Part shown: positions 17,143 to 26,223 of the stretch, piece after piece
How positions within the stretch are numbered: the first letter of the stretch is position 1
How the letters are laid out: each line of letters opens with the position of its first letter
Assembly (NCBI RefSeq): GCF_003583405.1
Contig: NZ_QXEC01000003.1
Location: 186,001 to 250,000 of the forward strand
DNA: 64,000 nucleotides
From: Micromonospora radicis
GTDB taxonomy: Bacteria; Actinomycetota; Actinomycetes; Mycobacteriales; Micromonosporaceae
Reading direction: 5' to 3'
The notes under the pieces: model-generated
Databases searched by the model: none
Told to the model about the DNA's origin: nothing
What the model saw: only the letters and a program-made list of their open reading frames with translations
Translations under genes and position numbers: made by a program

Positions 17143-18219
17143 ATGAGCAGGATCGAGATCGATGCCGGCGACCTCGAAGAGGTCACCCTGACCCACGACG
17201 AGGCCGTGCTGATGCGCGGCCTGTGCGCCGAGGCCGTCGAGGCTCTCGGCGAGGCAGACCTGAGCACCCAGGCGGCGATGGCCACCGTGGAGCTGCTCGG
17301 TTGCCGGCTGCCCGAACGCCTGGTCGCGGCCCTGCTGTCCTTCCGCTGCACCGGCAGTTCGTCGGGTGGCCTGCTGGTACGCAACGTGCCGGTCGACGAG
17401 CGGCTCCCCGCCACACCCGCCGACGGCTACCTGCCAGACTGGCGCACGGTCGGCATCGCGACGGCGGCCCAGCTGATGGTCATGTCCCATCTGGGCGACG
17501 TGATCGGGTACGCCGACGAGAAGCACGGCCGGGTCGTACAGGACGTCGCTCCGATCGCCGGCGCCGAGAACTACCAGGAGAACAGCGGTTCCGCCTACCT
17601 GGAGCTGCACACCGAGAACGGCTTCCACCCGCACAAGCCGGACTTCCTGAGCCTGCTCTGCCTGCGCCCCGACCACGACCGCACCGGCCGTACGCTGACC
17701 GGCACGGTGCAGCGGGTGCACTCCCGGCTGTCCGAGTCGTGTGTGCGTACCCTGCGCCAGCCGCTGTTCCGGATCCAGTTCAGCAGTTCGTTCGCCCAGC
17801 TCGGTTCGAGCGGCTACTCCGAGCCGGTGGCGGTGCTGTCCGGGCCGGTGGACGATCCGGAGCTGACCGCGGACTTCCACGCCATGGAGCCGATGACCGA
17901 CGAGGCACGGCGGGCCCTCGACGAGTTGGAGGCGGTGCTCACCCCGTCGCTCTCCTCGGTCGTACTGGACACCGGCAGCCTGCTGGTGGTCGACAACTGG
18001 CGCGCCGTGCACGGGCGTACCGGCTTCACCGCCCGCCACGACGGCACCGACCGGTGGCTGCGCCGGTGCTTCGTGGTGGCCGACCTGAGGCGTTCTCGGG
18101 GGGCCCGGCGGGCCGGCTCACGGGTGCTGGCGCCGCTGACCACGATCCTGGCCGACCGGTCGACCGGGCCGGCGGCGACGCCGCTGGCCGGTGTCACCGG
18201 CTCGGTCTCCGCTCGATGA
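17143..18219 (+). CDS. Clavaminate-synthase-like oxygenase (VioC/AsnO-like)
   Basis: 358 aa, the same size as the arginine beta-hydroxylase VioC. Iron ligands H156 and E158 lie in LELHTENGFHPHKPDF and the distal H290 in VDNWRAVHGRTGF, followed by an Arg-rich 2-oxoglutarate site near 304-308. The HTE (not HxD) form and SLLCLRPD context are typical of the AsnO/VioC/OrfP group, which hydroxylates free Asn or Arg at C-beta. An argininosuccinate-synthase-like gene follows 10 bp later, so an amino acid with an amide or guanidine side chain is an attractive substrate (inference). Start has GGAGAG upstream. Confidence 0.8.
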   Translation: MSRIEIDAGDLEEVTLTHDEAVLMRGLCAEAVEALGEADLSTQAAMATVELLGCRLPERLVAALLSFRCTGSSSGGLLVRNVPVDERLPATPADGYLPDWRTVGIATAAQLMVMSHLGDVIGYADEKHGRVVQDVAPIAGAENYQENSGSAYLELHTENGFHPHKPDFLSLLCLRPDHDRTGRTLTGTVQRVHSRLSESCVRTLRQPLFRIQFSSSFAQLGSSGYSEPVAVLSGPVDDPELTADFHAMEPMTDEARRALDELEAVLTPSLSSVVLDTGSLLVVDNWRAVHGRTGFTARHDGTDRWLRRCFVVADLRRSRGARRAGSRVLAPLTTILADRSTGPAATPLAGVTGSVSAR

Positions 18220-18229
18220 AGGGCTCCCG

Positions 18230-19468
18230 ATGCGTCGTTTCGTCACCACGCTGGACGAGTTGATCGCCCGGCCGCCCCGGCACCTGGTGTTGTTGTACTC
18301 GGGCGGCCTGGACGGCACCTACCTGCTCCATCTGCTCAAGGACGCGCCGGTCGCCACGACCGCGCTGAACGTACGCATCGGGGCCGCGGACGACGGCCGG
18401 GCCCGGGAGTTGGCCGCCCGCTTCGGCGCGTCGTACCAGGAGGTCGACGTGACCGAGGAGTTCTTCACCGAGGCGGTGCCCGCCGCGATCCACGCCGACG
18501 CCTACTACCAGGGGCAGTTCCCGGTCGGGTCCACCCTGAGCCGACCGTTGATGGCCCGGGCGGCGGTCCGGGTGGCCCGGGCCGTCGGTGGCGACGCCGT
18601 CGGGCACACCGCGACGTACATGCAGAACAGCACCGCCCGGCTGGGGCGCTCGGTCGTCGCGTTGGATCCGACGCTGTGCGTCGTCGCGCCGTTCCTGGGC
18701 TCCAACGTGACCCGGGAGCAGAAGCAGGCCCGGCTGGCGGAGGCCGGCGTCGTGCTGCCCGACGCGGTGCACAGCGTCGACGTCAACCCGTGGGCTCGGG
18801 TCATCGAGAACGGCAGCCTGGAGACCCCGGAGAACCGCCTGGACGAGTCGGTCTTCACCCTCACCCGGCATCCGGTGGACTGCCCCGCCGAACCGGCCGA
18901 GCTGAGTCTGACCTTCGCGGCCGGGCTGCCGGTCGCCCTGGACGGCACCACGCTGCCCCTGCGCGACCTGGTCACCGGGCTCAACGAGCTGGCCGGCGAG
19001 CACGGCATCGGCCGCTACGCCGGGCTGGAGGACACCCCGTTCGGGGTGAAGAACCACGAGGTCCGCGAGTCACCGGCGGCGGCGGTCATCACGGCCGCCC
19101 ACCGCGCGCTGGCCAACGCCGTCCTCGATCCGCGCGAGCACACGGTGCGCACGCTGCTCTCGACCGAGTGGACCACCACGGCGGTGCAGGGCGGCTGGTT
19201 CAGCCATCTCGGGCGTACGCTTCGGCGGTGCCTGGCCGAGCTGGACGAGCCGTTGACCGGCACCGTCGAGCTGCGGTTGTACCGGGGTGCGGTGACGGTG
19301 CTGAGGCTGGTCACGCCGCACGGGCTGCACTACGCCCGGCTCGGCGCCGACTACCACGAGTGGATGGACGACTACGGGTACGCCTCCTGGCACCACCTGA
19401 TGACCCTCGCCGACACCGTCCGCACCACGGTCGACGGCGACCCACCAAGTCGGAGGCAACCTCGATGA
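18230..19468 (+). CDS. Argininosuccinate-synthase-like N-type ATP pyrophosphatase
   Basis: 412 aa. The PP-loop SGGLDGTYLL starts at residue 24, as in ArgG (SGGLDTS). The C-terminal part keeps the ArgG-like order ARVIENGSLETPENRLDE, a following DCPAEPAELSLTF and GLPVALDG. The central substrate loop differs: GHTATYMQNSTARL replaces the GxTGKGNDQVRF-type segment of true ArgG, so citrulline and aspartate are unlikely to be the exact substrates. It should adenylate a carbonyl and add an amine, giving an amidine, guanidine or amide. It overlaps the next gene (ATGA) and follows the VioC-like gene closely, forming a three-gene operon. Confidence 0.75.
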   Translation: MRRFVTTLDELIARPPRHLVLLYSGGLDGTYLLHLLKDAPVATTALNVRIGAADDGRARELAARFGASYQEVDVTEEFFTEAVPAAIHADAYYQGQFPVGSTLSRPLMARAAVRVARAVGGDAVGHTATYMQNSTARLGRSVVALDPTLCVVAPFLGSNVTREQKQARLAEAGVVLPDAVHSVDVNPWARVIENGSLETPENRLDESVFTLTRHPVDCPAEPAELSLTFAAGLPVALDGTTLPLRDLVTGLNELAGEHGIGRYAGLEDTPFGVKNHEVRESPAAAVITAAHRALANAVLDPREHTVRTLLSTEWTTTAVQGGWFSHLGRTLRRCLAELDEPLTGTVELRLYRGAVTVLRLVTPHGLHYARLGADYHEWMDDYGYASWHHLMTLADTVRTTVDGDPPSRRQPR

Positions 19469-20178
19469 ACAACGCGGCAACGCAGCCCCACCCCGCCGGA
19501 TCCGGGTTCCGCGCCCGGCTGGTCGACCTGTCGCACGTGGTACGGCACGGCATGACGACGTACCCGGGTCTGCCCGGCCCGCACATCGAGGACCACCTGT
19601 CGCGGGAGGAGTCACGCACCCGGTACGCGCCGGGCACCGAGTTCCAGATCGGCCGGGTGACGCTCGTGGCCAACACCGGCACCTACCTGGACGCGCCGTT
19701 CCATCGCTTCGCCGACGGCGGCGACCTGTCCCAGGTGCCGCTGTCGCGGCTGGTGGACGTGCCGGGTGTGCTCGTCGACGTCAGCGGCTCGTCGACGCCG
19801 GCCATCGGCGTGGACGCCTTCGCCGGTCTGACCGTCGGCGGTCGGGCGGTACTGGTCCGCACCGGCTGGGACCGGCACTGGGGCACGGCGCACTACGGCG
19901 CGGCCGACCATCCGTTCCTGACCGCCGAGGCGGTCTCCTGGCTGGTGTCGCAGGGTCCGGCGGTGGTCGGCATCGACTCGGTCAACATCGACGACATGGC
20001 CGACCTGCACCGGCCCGCGCACACCGGGCTGCTCGCCGCGGGCATCCCGATCGTCGAGCACCTGTGCGGGCTCGACCAGCTGCCGGCGGAGGGTTTCCGC
20101 TTCCACGCCGCGCCGGTCGCCGTCGCGGGCATGGGCACCTTCCCGATCCGGGCGTACGCGCTGATCGACCCCGTCTGA
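19465..20178 (+). CDS. Cyclase family protein (kynurenine-formamidase-like)
   Basis: 237 aa of the PF04199 metal-dependent hydrolase family. N-terminal VDLSHVVRHGMTTYPG and the metal-binding segment NTGTYLDAPFHRF near residue 71 are clear. The common form is HxGTHxDxPxHF, so the first two His ligands are Asn and Tyr here, while Asp and the last His are kept. VGIDSVNIDD near 165 and a conserved C-terminal His-Leu segment are present. Possible roles are hydrolysis of a formamide, lactam or lactone. Start overlaps the upstream stop and has CGGAGG. Ends the operon at a strong terminator. Confidence 0.75.
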   Translation: MNNAATQPHPAGSGFRARLVDLSHVVRHGMTTYPGLPGPHIEDHLSREESRTRYAPGTEFQIGRVTLVANTGTYLDAPFHRFADGGDLSQVPLSRLVDVPGVLVDVSGSSTPAIGVDAFAGLTVGGRAVLVRTGWDRHWGTAHYGAADHPFLTAEAVSWLVSQGPAVVGIDSVNIDDMADLHRPAHTGLLAAGIPIVEHLCGLDQLPAEGFRFHAAPVAVAGMGTFPIRAYALIDPV

Positions 20179-20196
20179 CCCGCGCCGTCACCTGCC

Positions 20197-20231
20197 GATG
20201 GGCCGCCATCCTCGACCGATGGCGGCCCATC
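20197..20231 (+). terminator. Rho-independent-like terminator
   Basis: 14-bp perfect stem (20197-20210 with 20218-20231), 7-nt loop, followed by TT, 19 bp after the cyclase stop. Confidence 0.75.
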
Positions 20232-20497
20232 TTCCGTCGGCGGGAAGAGGCTGGTCAGGTCACTGCGCAATCCAGGAGATGAGCCGCCACGGTCGCCAAT
20301 AGCACGATGGGGCGGTAGCCGATGGAGGTCGGCGGAGACGGCACACGCCGTCCGAGCGGTCGACGTGACGGACGATCCGGACGCACGGCGGCCGACGCAC
20401 GCCTCGTCTCATGGCAACGGCTCGGAGGGGGGCCGGAGGGGCGGGCTGGCCGCGGCGACGCGGTTACCACCCTAGCCCAGGCACCCGCGCGGCGCCG

Positions 20498-20529
20498 CCT
20501 CGTAGATCGGGCCTAGCCGATCGACGAGG
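20498..20529. promoter_or_regulatory. 13-bp inverted repeat upstream of luxR-type gene
   Basis: Arms 20498-20510 and 20517-20529 match at 12 of 13 positions around GCCTAG, 56 bp before the LuxR-type start. The 407-bp gap before that gene otherwise shows only the terminator at 20197. Candidate operator for this or another regulator. Confidence 0.5.
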
Positions 20530-20585
20530 GTACGACGCCCACCTCCGACCACGGCACGACCCAGCGACACAGTGGAGGTAGTGAC

Positions 20586-21251
20586 ATGCACAGCACACTC
20601 GATGTCGACCGCGGCACCCTGACCGTCGCGGTTCTGGTGGACAACGAAGTGTTCGGCCGGGGCATCGAGGCGGTGCTCGGTAGCGTGCCGGAGGTCTCGG
20701 CCGTGCACCGCTGCGGCTCCCGGGAGGAGTACGAGATGCTGTCGCAGTTCGGCGGCGTCGACTTCCTCATCGTGGCGCCGCCGGAGGCGCACTGGCTGGA
20801 GAACGAGGGCCGGGCGGTACGCGGCAGCACCCACGTCATCCTGCTGGTCGACGAGACGGCCACCACCAACGTCACCCAGCTGGCCTCGATGCCGGTGGAC
20901 GGTTTCGTGTCCCAGCAGCGCCTCACCGCCGACCTGCTCAGCGACACCCTGCACCGGATTCGGCGCGGCGAGCTGCCGATGCCGCCCACTCTGACCCGGG
21001 CCCTGCTCGCCCGCGCCGACGAACCGGGGCCCGGCACCCGTACCCGCACGGTGAACCTGACCGCTCGGGAGACCGAGGCGCTCACCCTGCTGGTGAAGGG
21101 TTTGAGCAACAAGCAGATCGCGCGGCGACTCGCCATCTCCAGCCACGGCGCGAAGCGCCTGGTGGCGAGCATCATGCTCAAGTTGGACTCGCCCAACCGC
21201 ACCACCGCCGCGATCAACGCCATCCGCGCCGGCCTGGTGGAGTGTGACTAG
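20586..21251 (+). CDS. LuxR-family regulator with atypical receiver domain
   Basis: 221 aa. The N-terminal ~120 residues keep a receiver-like order (LTVAVLVDN, a DFLIVA strand, FVSQ near 109), but the phosphoacceptor position is Ala64 (VDFLIVAPP) and the acidic pair is D19-N20, so phosphorylation is unlikely. The C-terminus is a NarL/LuxR helix-turn-helix (LTARETEALTLLVKGLSNKQIA, residues ~157-178). Such orphan regulators often control antibiotic clusters, possibly through ligands. No kinase gene is adjacent. The inverted repeat upstream may be its own site. Ribosome site GGAGGTAGTGAC precedes the ATG. Confidence 0.8.
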   Translation: MHSTLDVDRGTLTVAVLVDNEVFGRGIEAVLGSVPEVSAVHRCGSREEYEMLSQFGGVDFLIVAPPEAHWLENEGRAVRGSTHVILLVDETATTNVTQLASMPVDGFVSQQRLTADLLSDTLHRIRRGELPMPPTLTRALLARADEPGPGTRTRTVNLTARETEALTLLVKGLSNKQIARRLAISSHGAKRLVASIMLKLDSPNRTTAAINAIRAGLVECD

Positions 21252-21339
21252 CCGAAGCTCGGCGTAGTGCTCGATCGCCTCACCCTCTACTATCGACCGC
21301 AGTCTGACGTGACGAGTCGAGTGACAAGGGGCGGCGACA

Positions 21340-21888
21340 GTGCGTTATGCCGATGGACCGAGCTTGACCTGCGACATCTACGTCGAAACGAGCCCAGCAC
21401 AGGTCTGGGAGCTGATCTCCGACATCCACCTGCCACCCCGGCTCAGCCCGGAGTTGCAGCGGGTGGAGTGGATCGACGGGGCGGACCACCCGGAGGTGGG
21501 CGCGCGTTTCCTCGGCCACAACAAGCACCCGCGCCTCGGCGAGTGGTGCACCGCCTCGCAGATCACCACGTACGAGCGTCCGCGCACGTTGGGGTGGGTC
21601 GTCACGGACGCGGACGGCAGGTTCGCCGGCCCCGAGGGCGGGGCGACGGTGACGTCTCCGGCGGCCACCTGGCTCTTCGAGCTCACGCCCGAGTCGACCG
21701 GCACCCGGTTGCGGCACTCGGTACGGATCGGTCCCGGCCGCTCGGGCCTGAGCTTCCTCATCGACCAGCACCCCGAGCACGAGGAGCAGTTTGTCGAGGC
21801 CCGCCTCGGCGAGCTGCGCGCCAACATCGAGTCGGCCCTGCGTGGCATCAAGCGCCTCGCGGAGGGGCCGGCCGATCAGGCCCGGTAA
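21340..21888 (+). CDS. SRPBCC (START/Bet v1-like) family protein
   Basis: 182 aa with the polyketide-cyclase/SRPBCC pattern: IYVETSPAQVWELISDIHLPPRLSPE at the N-terminus (split here as IYVETSPAQVWE and LISDIHL), then RFLGHNKHP and TPESTGTRLRHSV near residue 125. These proteins bind hydrophobic ligands in a helix-grip cavity and include aromatase/cyclases, but many are of unknown role. GTG start with AAGGGGCGG upstream. Convergent with, and overlapping by 13 bp, the AhpD-like gene. Confidence 0.75.
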   Translation: MRYADGPSLTCDIYVETSPAQVWELISDIHLPPRLSPELQRVEWIDGADHPEVGARFLGHNKHPRLGEWCTASQITTYERPRTLGWVVTDADGRFAGPEGGATVTSPAATWLFELTPESTGTRLRHSVRIGPGRSGLSFLIDQHPEHEEQFVEARLGELRANIESALRGIKRLAEGPADQAR

Positions 21889-22418
21889 CCCTCGCTGACG
21901 ATGCGCCGCGCGGACTCCTCGTACGCCGCCGGCTCGGTGGGCGCGAAGGTGCCCAGCCCGTCGACGTACCGGTTGTACATGCAGAAGGCCGCGGCGATCA
22001 GCACCGTGTCGTGGATCTCCAGGTCGGTGGCGCCCTCGCCGCGGGCCGCCGCGACCAGGTCCGCCGTCACCTTCCGGCCGTCCTGCTGGACGGCCGCGGC
22101 GATGCGCAGCAGGGCGCGCAGCTTCGCGGAGATCGGCGCCGTGTCGGGGTCGGCGCGGACCTGCCCGACGAGGGTCATCCCGGTGTCGAGCTGCGCCGCG
22201 GCGAACGCCGAGTGCGACGAACAGCAGAACGTGCACTCGTTGAGGCCCGACACATAGGCCGCGATCAGCTCACGCTCGCCGGCGGTCAACGGGTGCGGCC
22301 CGCGCAGCAACACCTCCGCCAACGCGTTGAGCGGTCCGGCGGTCTCCGGGCGGTACCTCATCAGCCCGGAGATGCCGGGGAACTGCTGCTCGTCCAGCCC
22401 AAGGTCGATGTGCGCCAT
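21876..22418 (-). CDS. Carboxymuconolactone decarboxylase/AhpD-like peroxidase-related protein
   Basis: 180 aa helical protein with the AhpD redox pattern ECTFCCSSHSAFA near residue 65 (CxxC plus His) and ELIAAYVSGLN just before it. The family includes alkylhydroperoxidases that use the Cys pair. It likely helps against peroxides or performs a redox step. Start chosen at the ATG with AGGAGCG upstream; the frame extends 29 codons further without a good ribosome site. Confidence 0.75.
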   Translation of the reverse strand: MAHIDLGLDEQQFPGISGLMRYRPETAGPLNALAEVLLRGPHPLTAGERELIAAYVSGLNECTFCCSSHSAFAAAQLDTGMTLVGQVRADPDTAPISAKLRALLRIAAAVQQDGRKVTADLVAAARGEGATDLEIHDTVLIAAAFCMYNRYVDGLGTFAPTEPAAYEESARRIVSEGYRA

Positions 22419-22666
22419 GCTGCCACGCTCCTGGTCCTGTGTCACGGACGCCGAACCTCCCCAGGCGTCGACGGTGGACACGCTCGGTGACGCAGATTCT
22501 GGCATAACCTGCGGCCCGAATCTTCTTCGTCCGTGCCCTTTCCCGGCCCCTGTCCCGGCCGATCTCCGGGCCGCGGCCGCACCTCACGCGGCGGCCGGGC
22601 CACCGTTGACAGCCCACCTGTCCATAGGGGATGGTCGCTGTCTGCGAGCGCATCGAGGAGGCTCCC

Positions 22667-24235
22667 GTGCGACAGGCCGACGACCACGACGGGATCGACT
22701 GGCATCAGTACGTGATCATCGGCGCGGGTCCGGCCGGCATCCAGCTCAGCTACTACCTGCAACAGATCGACGCGGACTACGTGACCCTGGAACGGGCCGC
22801 GGAGCCGGCGGAGTTCTTCCGGCGGTTCCCCCGGCACCGCCGCCTGATCTCGCTCAACAAGGTGCACTCGGTCAGCGACGATCCCGAGATCCGCCTCCGC
22901 TGGGACTGGAACTCCCTGCTGCACGAGCCCGCCGACCTCCCGTTCGCCAACTACAGCAGCGAGTACTTCCCGCACGCCGACGACATGGTGCGCTACCTCG
23001 GCGACTTCCAGCGGCACCACAAGCTCGCGGTCCGTTTCGGAGTCGAGGTCCGCCGCATCGAGCGGCGCGACGACCACTTCCTGGTACACACCGAGGACCA
23101 GATCCTGGGCTGCCGGGCCGTGATCGTCGCCACCGGCTGGGGCCGGCCGAACGTGCCGGCGATCCGGGGCATCGAGCACGCCGTCGGCTACGAGGACATG
23201 CAGACCGATCCGGCCGCGTACGCCGGCAAGCGGGTCCTGATCCTCGGCAAGGGCAACTCGGCGTTCGAGACCGCCTCGGCCATCCTCGGCCAGGCGTCGA
23301 TGGTGCACCTGGCGAGTCCTCGGCCGCTCCGGCTCGCCTGGAACACCAAACACCCCGGCGACGTCCGCGGCCACCACGGCGCGGTGCTCGACAGCTACCA
23401 GTTCAAGACCCTGCACTCCGTGCTGGACTGCGTCGTCGACGAGATCCGGCCCCGCGAGGGCGGTGGTTACCAGGTGCACCTCACCTACACCCACGCCGAC
23501 GGTGAGACCGCCGTGCTGGACTACGAGGCGGTGCTCCGTTGCACCGGATTCGCGATGGACACTTCGATCTTCGACCCGGCCTGCCAGCCGGAGCTGGTGG
23601 CCAGCGGCCGGATGCCGACGACCGGGCCGGACTGGCAGTCCACAAACGTCGACGGGCTCTACTTCGCGGGCACCCTCGCCCAGGCCCGGGACTTCAAACG
23701 CGCCTCGTCGGCTTTCATCGACGGTTTCCGCTACAACCTGCGTACGCTGACCGCCCTGCTGCGCGAGCGGTACGACGAGGTGCCGCTGGCCCACACCGTC
23801 GCGGCCCGCGACGCCGATGCCCTCACCACGCTGACGCTCGACCGGATCAACTGGAGTTCTGCGCTCTGGACCCAGTTCGAGTACCTTTGCGACGTGCTGG
23901 TGGTGGACGAGACGACCGGCGAGGTCCGGCATCACGTCGACCTGCCCGAGGACCTCGCCCGGTCACGGTTCCACGACGAGCCGCACTACTACACGTTCGG
24001 GCTGCGCTGGGGTCGGGACGACTACGGTGACGTCTTCGCCATCGAACGGCATCCCGAGCCGCACCGGGCCGCCGAGAGCGCGTTCATCCATCCGGTGATC
24101 CGGCGCTACCACGGCGAGACGCTGGTCGACGAACTCCACCTGCTGGAGGATCTGCTGGCCGAGTGGCGCCGGCCGGATCGGCACGTCGAGCCGTTGCGCG
24201 CGTTCTTCGCCCGAGAGCTGGAACTGCGGCGTTGA
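22667..24235 (+). CDS. FAD-dependent NAD(P)-binding oxidoreductase (FOXRED2-like)
   Basis: 522 aa flavoprotein. FAD Rossmann motif IIGAGPAGIQLSYYL near residue 20, second nucleotide fold ILGKGNSAFE near 198, and GLYFAGTLAQARDFKRASSAF near 335. SLNKVHS near 64 and the overall order resemble FOXRED2-type and flavin monooxygenase-like proteins. Could oxidise an amine, thiol or ketone; the substrate is unknown. GTG start preferred because GAGGAGG lies 5 bp upstream; a longer frame opens at an ATG 12 codons earlier. Divergent from the AhpD-like gene. Confidence 0.75.
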   Translation: MRQADDHDGIDWHQYVIIGAGPAGIQLSYYLQQIDADYVTLERAAEPAEFFRRFPRHRRLISLNKVHSVSDDPEIRLRWDWNSLLHEPADLPFANYSSEYFPHADDMVRYLGDFQRHHKLAVRFGVEVRRIERRDDHFLVHTEDQILGCRAVIVATGWGRPNVPAIRGIEHAVGYEDMQTDPAAYAGKRVLILGKGNSAFETASAILGQASMVHLASPRPLRLAWNTKHPGDVRGHHGAVLDSYQFKTLHSVLDCVVDEIRPREGGGYQVHLTYTHADGETAVLDYEAVLRCTGFAMDTSIFDPACQPELVASGRMPTTGPDWQSTNVDGLYFAGTLAQARDFKRASSAFIDGFRYNLRTLTALLRERYDEVPLAHTVAARDADALTTLTLDRINWSSALWTQFEYLCDVLVVDETTGEVRHHVDLPEDLARSRFHDEPHYYTFGLRWGRDDYGDVFAIERHPEPHRAAESAFIHPVIRRYHGETLVDELHLLEDLLAEWRRPDRHVEPLRAFFARELELRR

Positions 24236-24254
24236 CCGTCGCCGTCCGCACCGG

Positions 24255-24905
24255 TCACCGCCGGATCAGCACCTCCGACATCGGCTTACGGGTCAGGTCG
24301 GGAACAGTCGCGTCGATGGCCGGATAGCCGACCGGCATCACCACGTACGGCCGCTCCTCCGCGGGGCGTTCGCACACCTCGTTGAGGAAACGCATCGGGC
24401 TGGGGGTGTGGGTCAGCGTGGCGAGGCCGGCGTGGTGCAGGGCGCTGATCAGCAGCCCGACCGCGATGCCCACCGACTCCTTGACGTAGTAGGGCTTCGG
24501 GCTGTTCGGGCCCTGGTGCACCTCGAAGACCACGATCACGACCGGGGCCACCTCCAGGAAGGGCTTGCGCCAGTCGGTCGCCATCGGGGCGATCGCCGCC
24601 AGCCACTCGGGGCTGGCCCGCCGGGCGTAGAACTCTCGTTCCTCGGCCTCGGCCGCCTCGCGCAGGCGCCGTCGGCGGTCCGGGTCGGTCACCACGACGA
24701 ACCGCCACGGTTGCAGGTTAGCGCCGCTCGGTGCCGTGGCCGCGGCGCGGACCGCCTCCTCGATCACGGCGAGCGGTACGGGTTCGGGCGAGAAGTGGCG
24801 GATGGACCGGCGGGTCGCCATCAGGTCGGCGAAGTCCCGGGCCGTCTCGATCATGTCCGCCGTCGTCCTCGTGCCGATCCTGGTGCGGTCTGCGCTGATG
24901 CTCAT
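24255..24905 (-). CDS. Nitroreductase family protein, iodotyrosine-deiodinase-like
   Basis: 216 aa FMN enzyme. RRSIRHFSPEPVP near residue 32 and APSGANLQPWRF near 57 bind FMN. LTHTPSPMRFLNEV and RPAEERPYVVMPVGYPA near the C-terminus match the IYD branch, which removes halogen reductively or reduces quinone-like substrates. No halogenated substrate is evident in the neighbourhood. GGGAGG precedes the ATG. Ends 19 bp from the convergent flavoprotein gene. Confidence 0.85.
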   Translation of the reverse strand: MSISADRTRIGTRTTADMIETARDFADLMATRRSIRHFSPEPVPLAVIEEAVRAAATAPSGANLQPWRFVVVTDPDRRRRLREAAEAEEREFYARRASPEWLAAIAPMATDWRKPFLEVAPVVIVVFEVHQGPNSPKPYYVKESVGIAVGLLISALHHAGLATLTHTPSPMRFLNEVCERPAEERPYVVMPVGYPAIDATVPDLTRKPMSEVLIRR

Positions 24906-24962
24906 GTACGCCTCCCGACGTCTCGCACCGCTACAGCATCGCGCACCGGGTTCGGGGCGCGG

Positions 24963-26105
24963 TTATGTAAAAGTGCTCTCGTTGGGCGTCGGCGCCACCG
25001 CACCGAGGGCGGTCGCCTCGATCAGGTAGTCGACCGCGTCGGTCAGCCGACCCCGCCGGGCCACCGCCGCGCGTTGCCGGGCTGCGCCACTGCCCGCGTC
25101 GAGCAGTCGGTCCAGTTCGGCGAGGACCAGCTTGTCGTCGCCGTGGTCGCGGAGCACCGGCAGGAGCGACCGGACGAGGTCGGCGACCACGTCCCGGGTC
25201 GGTGCCGGGCGACCGGTCCGCAGGTCGAGCACGTCGCCCTCCAGTCCGTCGCGGGCCGCCCGCCAGTACGCCACCCGGAGCAGTTCGGCCGGGATGTCGG
25301 CGGCCTCCTCCCCCCGGTCGACCGCCTCGGCGGCCCGGACCACCATGGCGCGGACCAGAGCGGCGTACAGCGCCGACTCCGGTGCGGTGACCGGTACGTC
25401 GGCCACCCGGATCTCCAGCGTCGGATGCTGCACCGAGGGGCGGATGTCCCAGAAGATGGTGCCGGTGTCGACGGTCGCGCCCGCCGTGAGCAGGGTTTCC
25501 ACGATCTGCTCGTAGTGTGCGAGCGAGGTGAACGTCGGCGGTGGCCCGGCCACCGGCCAGCGGGGCCAGATCATCGTCCGCCAGCTCGCGTACCCGGAGT
25601 CGCGCCCGTCCCAGTACGGCGAGTTGGCGGTGAGCGCCAGCAGGAGGGGCAGGTGGCCGCGGAGGTGGTTGCTGATCAGCAGGGCGCGTTCCCGGTCGGG
25701 CAGCTCGACGTGCACGTGTAGGGCACAGATGGCCAGTTCGTCGTGCAGGCCGCGGAACGTCGCCGTGCCGCGGTCCTGCCGGGGCCCCTCGGTGACCGGC
25801 GGCGGGACCGGGCCGGGCAGCACGGGGGTGCCGGTCGCGACCAGACGCAGCCCGGCGTTCTCGGCGCAGCCGGCGACGACCCGGCGCGCCTCGGTCAGTT
25901 GGGCGAGCAGTTCCGTGACCGACGTGGTCGGCTCGGTCCTCGTCTCCACGTGCAGCTTGGTGATCTCGCCGGAGACACCGGCGCCGAGGCGGGCCCGGGC
26001 CGCTCGGACGACCGTGTCGGCCTGGGGTGTCACCGACCGGGTGACCGGGTCGACGACCAGGAACTCCTCCTCCACCCCGAAGGGTGGTGCCGTCGCCGTG
26101 CTCAC
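24963..26105 (-). CDS. Carboxylate-amine ligase, YbdK/GCS2 family
   Basis: 380 aa glutamate-cysteine ligase type 2 family. PPFGVEEEFLVVD at the N-terminus is the hallmark metal/glutamate-binding segment, CALHVHVELPDRERAL near residue 128 and TLEIRVADVPVTAPESAL near 232 are also conserved. Known members have weak gamma-glutamylcysteine ligase activity; actinomycete paralogues vary. In this context it could attach a glutamyl group to an amine, with the M20 peptidase next door removing it (inference only). GTG start with a weak ribosome site. Confidence 0.8.
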   Translation of the reverse strand: MSTATAPPFGVEEEFLVVDPVTRSVTPQADTVVRAARARLGAGVSGEITKLHVETRTEPTTSVTELLAQLTEARRVVAGCAENAGLRLVATGTPVLPGPVPPPVTEGPRQDRGTATFRGLHDELAICALHVHVELPDRERALLISNHLRGHLPLLLALTANSPYWDGRDSGYASWRTMIWPRWPVAGPPPTFTSLAHYEQIVETLLTAGATVDTGTIFWDIRPSVQHPTLEIRVADVPVTAPESALYAALVRAMVVRAAEAVDRGEEAADIPAELLRVAYWRAARDGLEGDVLDLRTGRPAPTRDVVADLVRSLLPVLRDHGDDKLVLAELDRLLDAGSGAARQRAAVARRGRLTDAVDYLIEATALGAVAPTPNESTFT

Positions 26106-26223
26106 TCGCTCACCCGCACGTCGGATCGCCCTCTCCTCGGCCAGCTCCGCCGCAGCGGTGCGGCCCGGTGGTCAGGCTACCCGGAAACCGGGGTGTGGTG
26201 GTGGTGGCGAGGCCGCCCGCTCG

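Noticed and set aside
20179..20585. Possible small gene in the gap before the LuxR-type gene
   Set aside because: Short frames exist, but none has a ribosome site or protein-like composition; the gap is better explained by a terminator and an inverted repeat.
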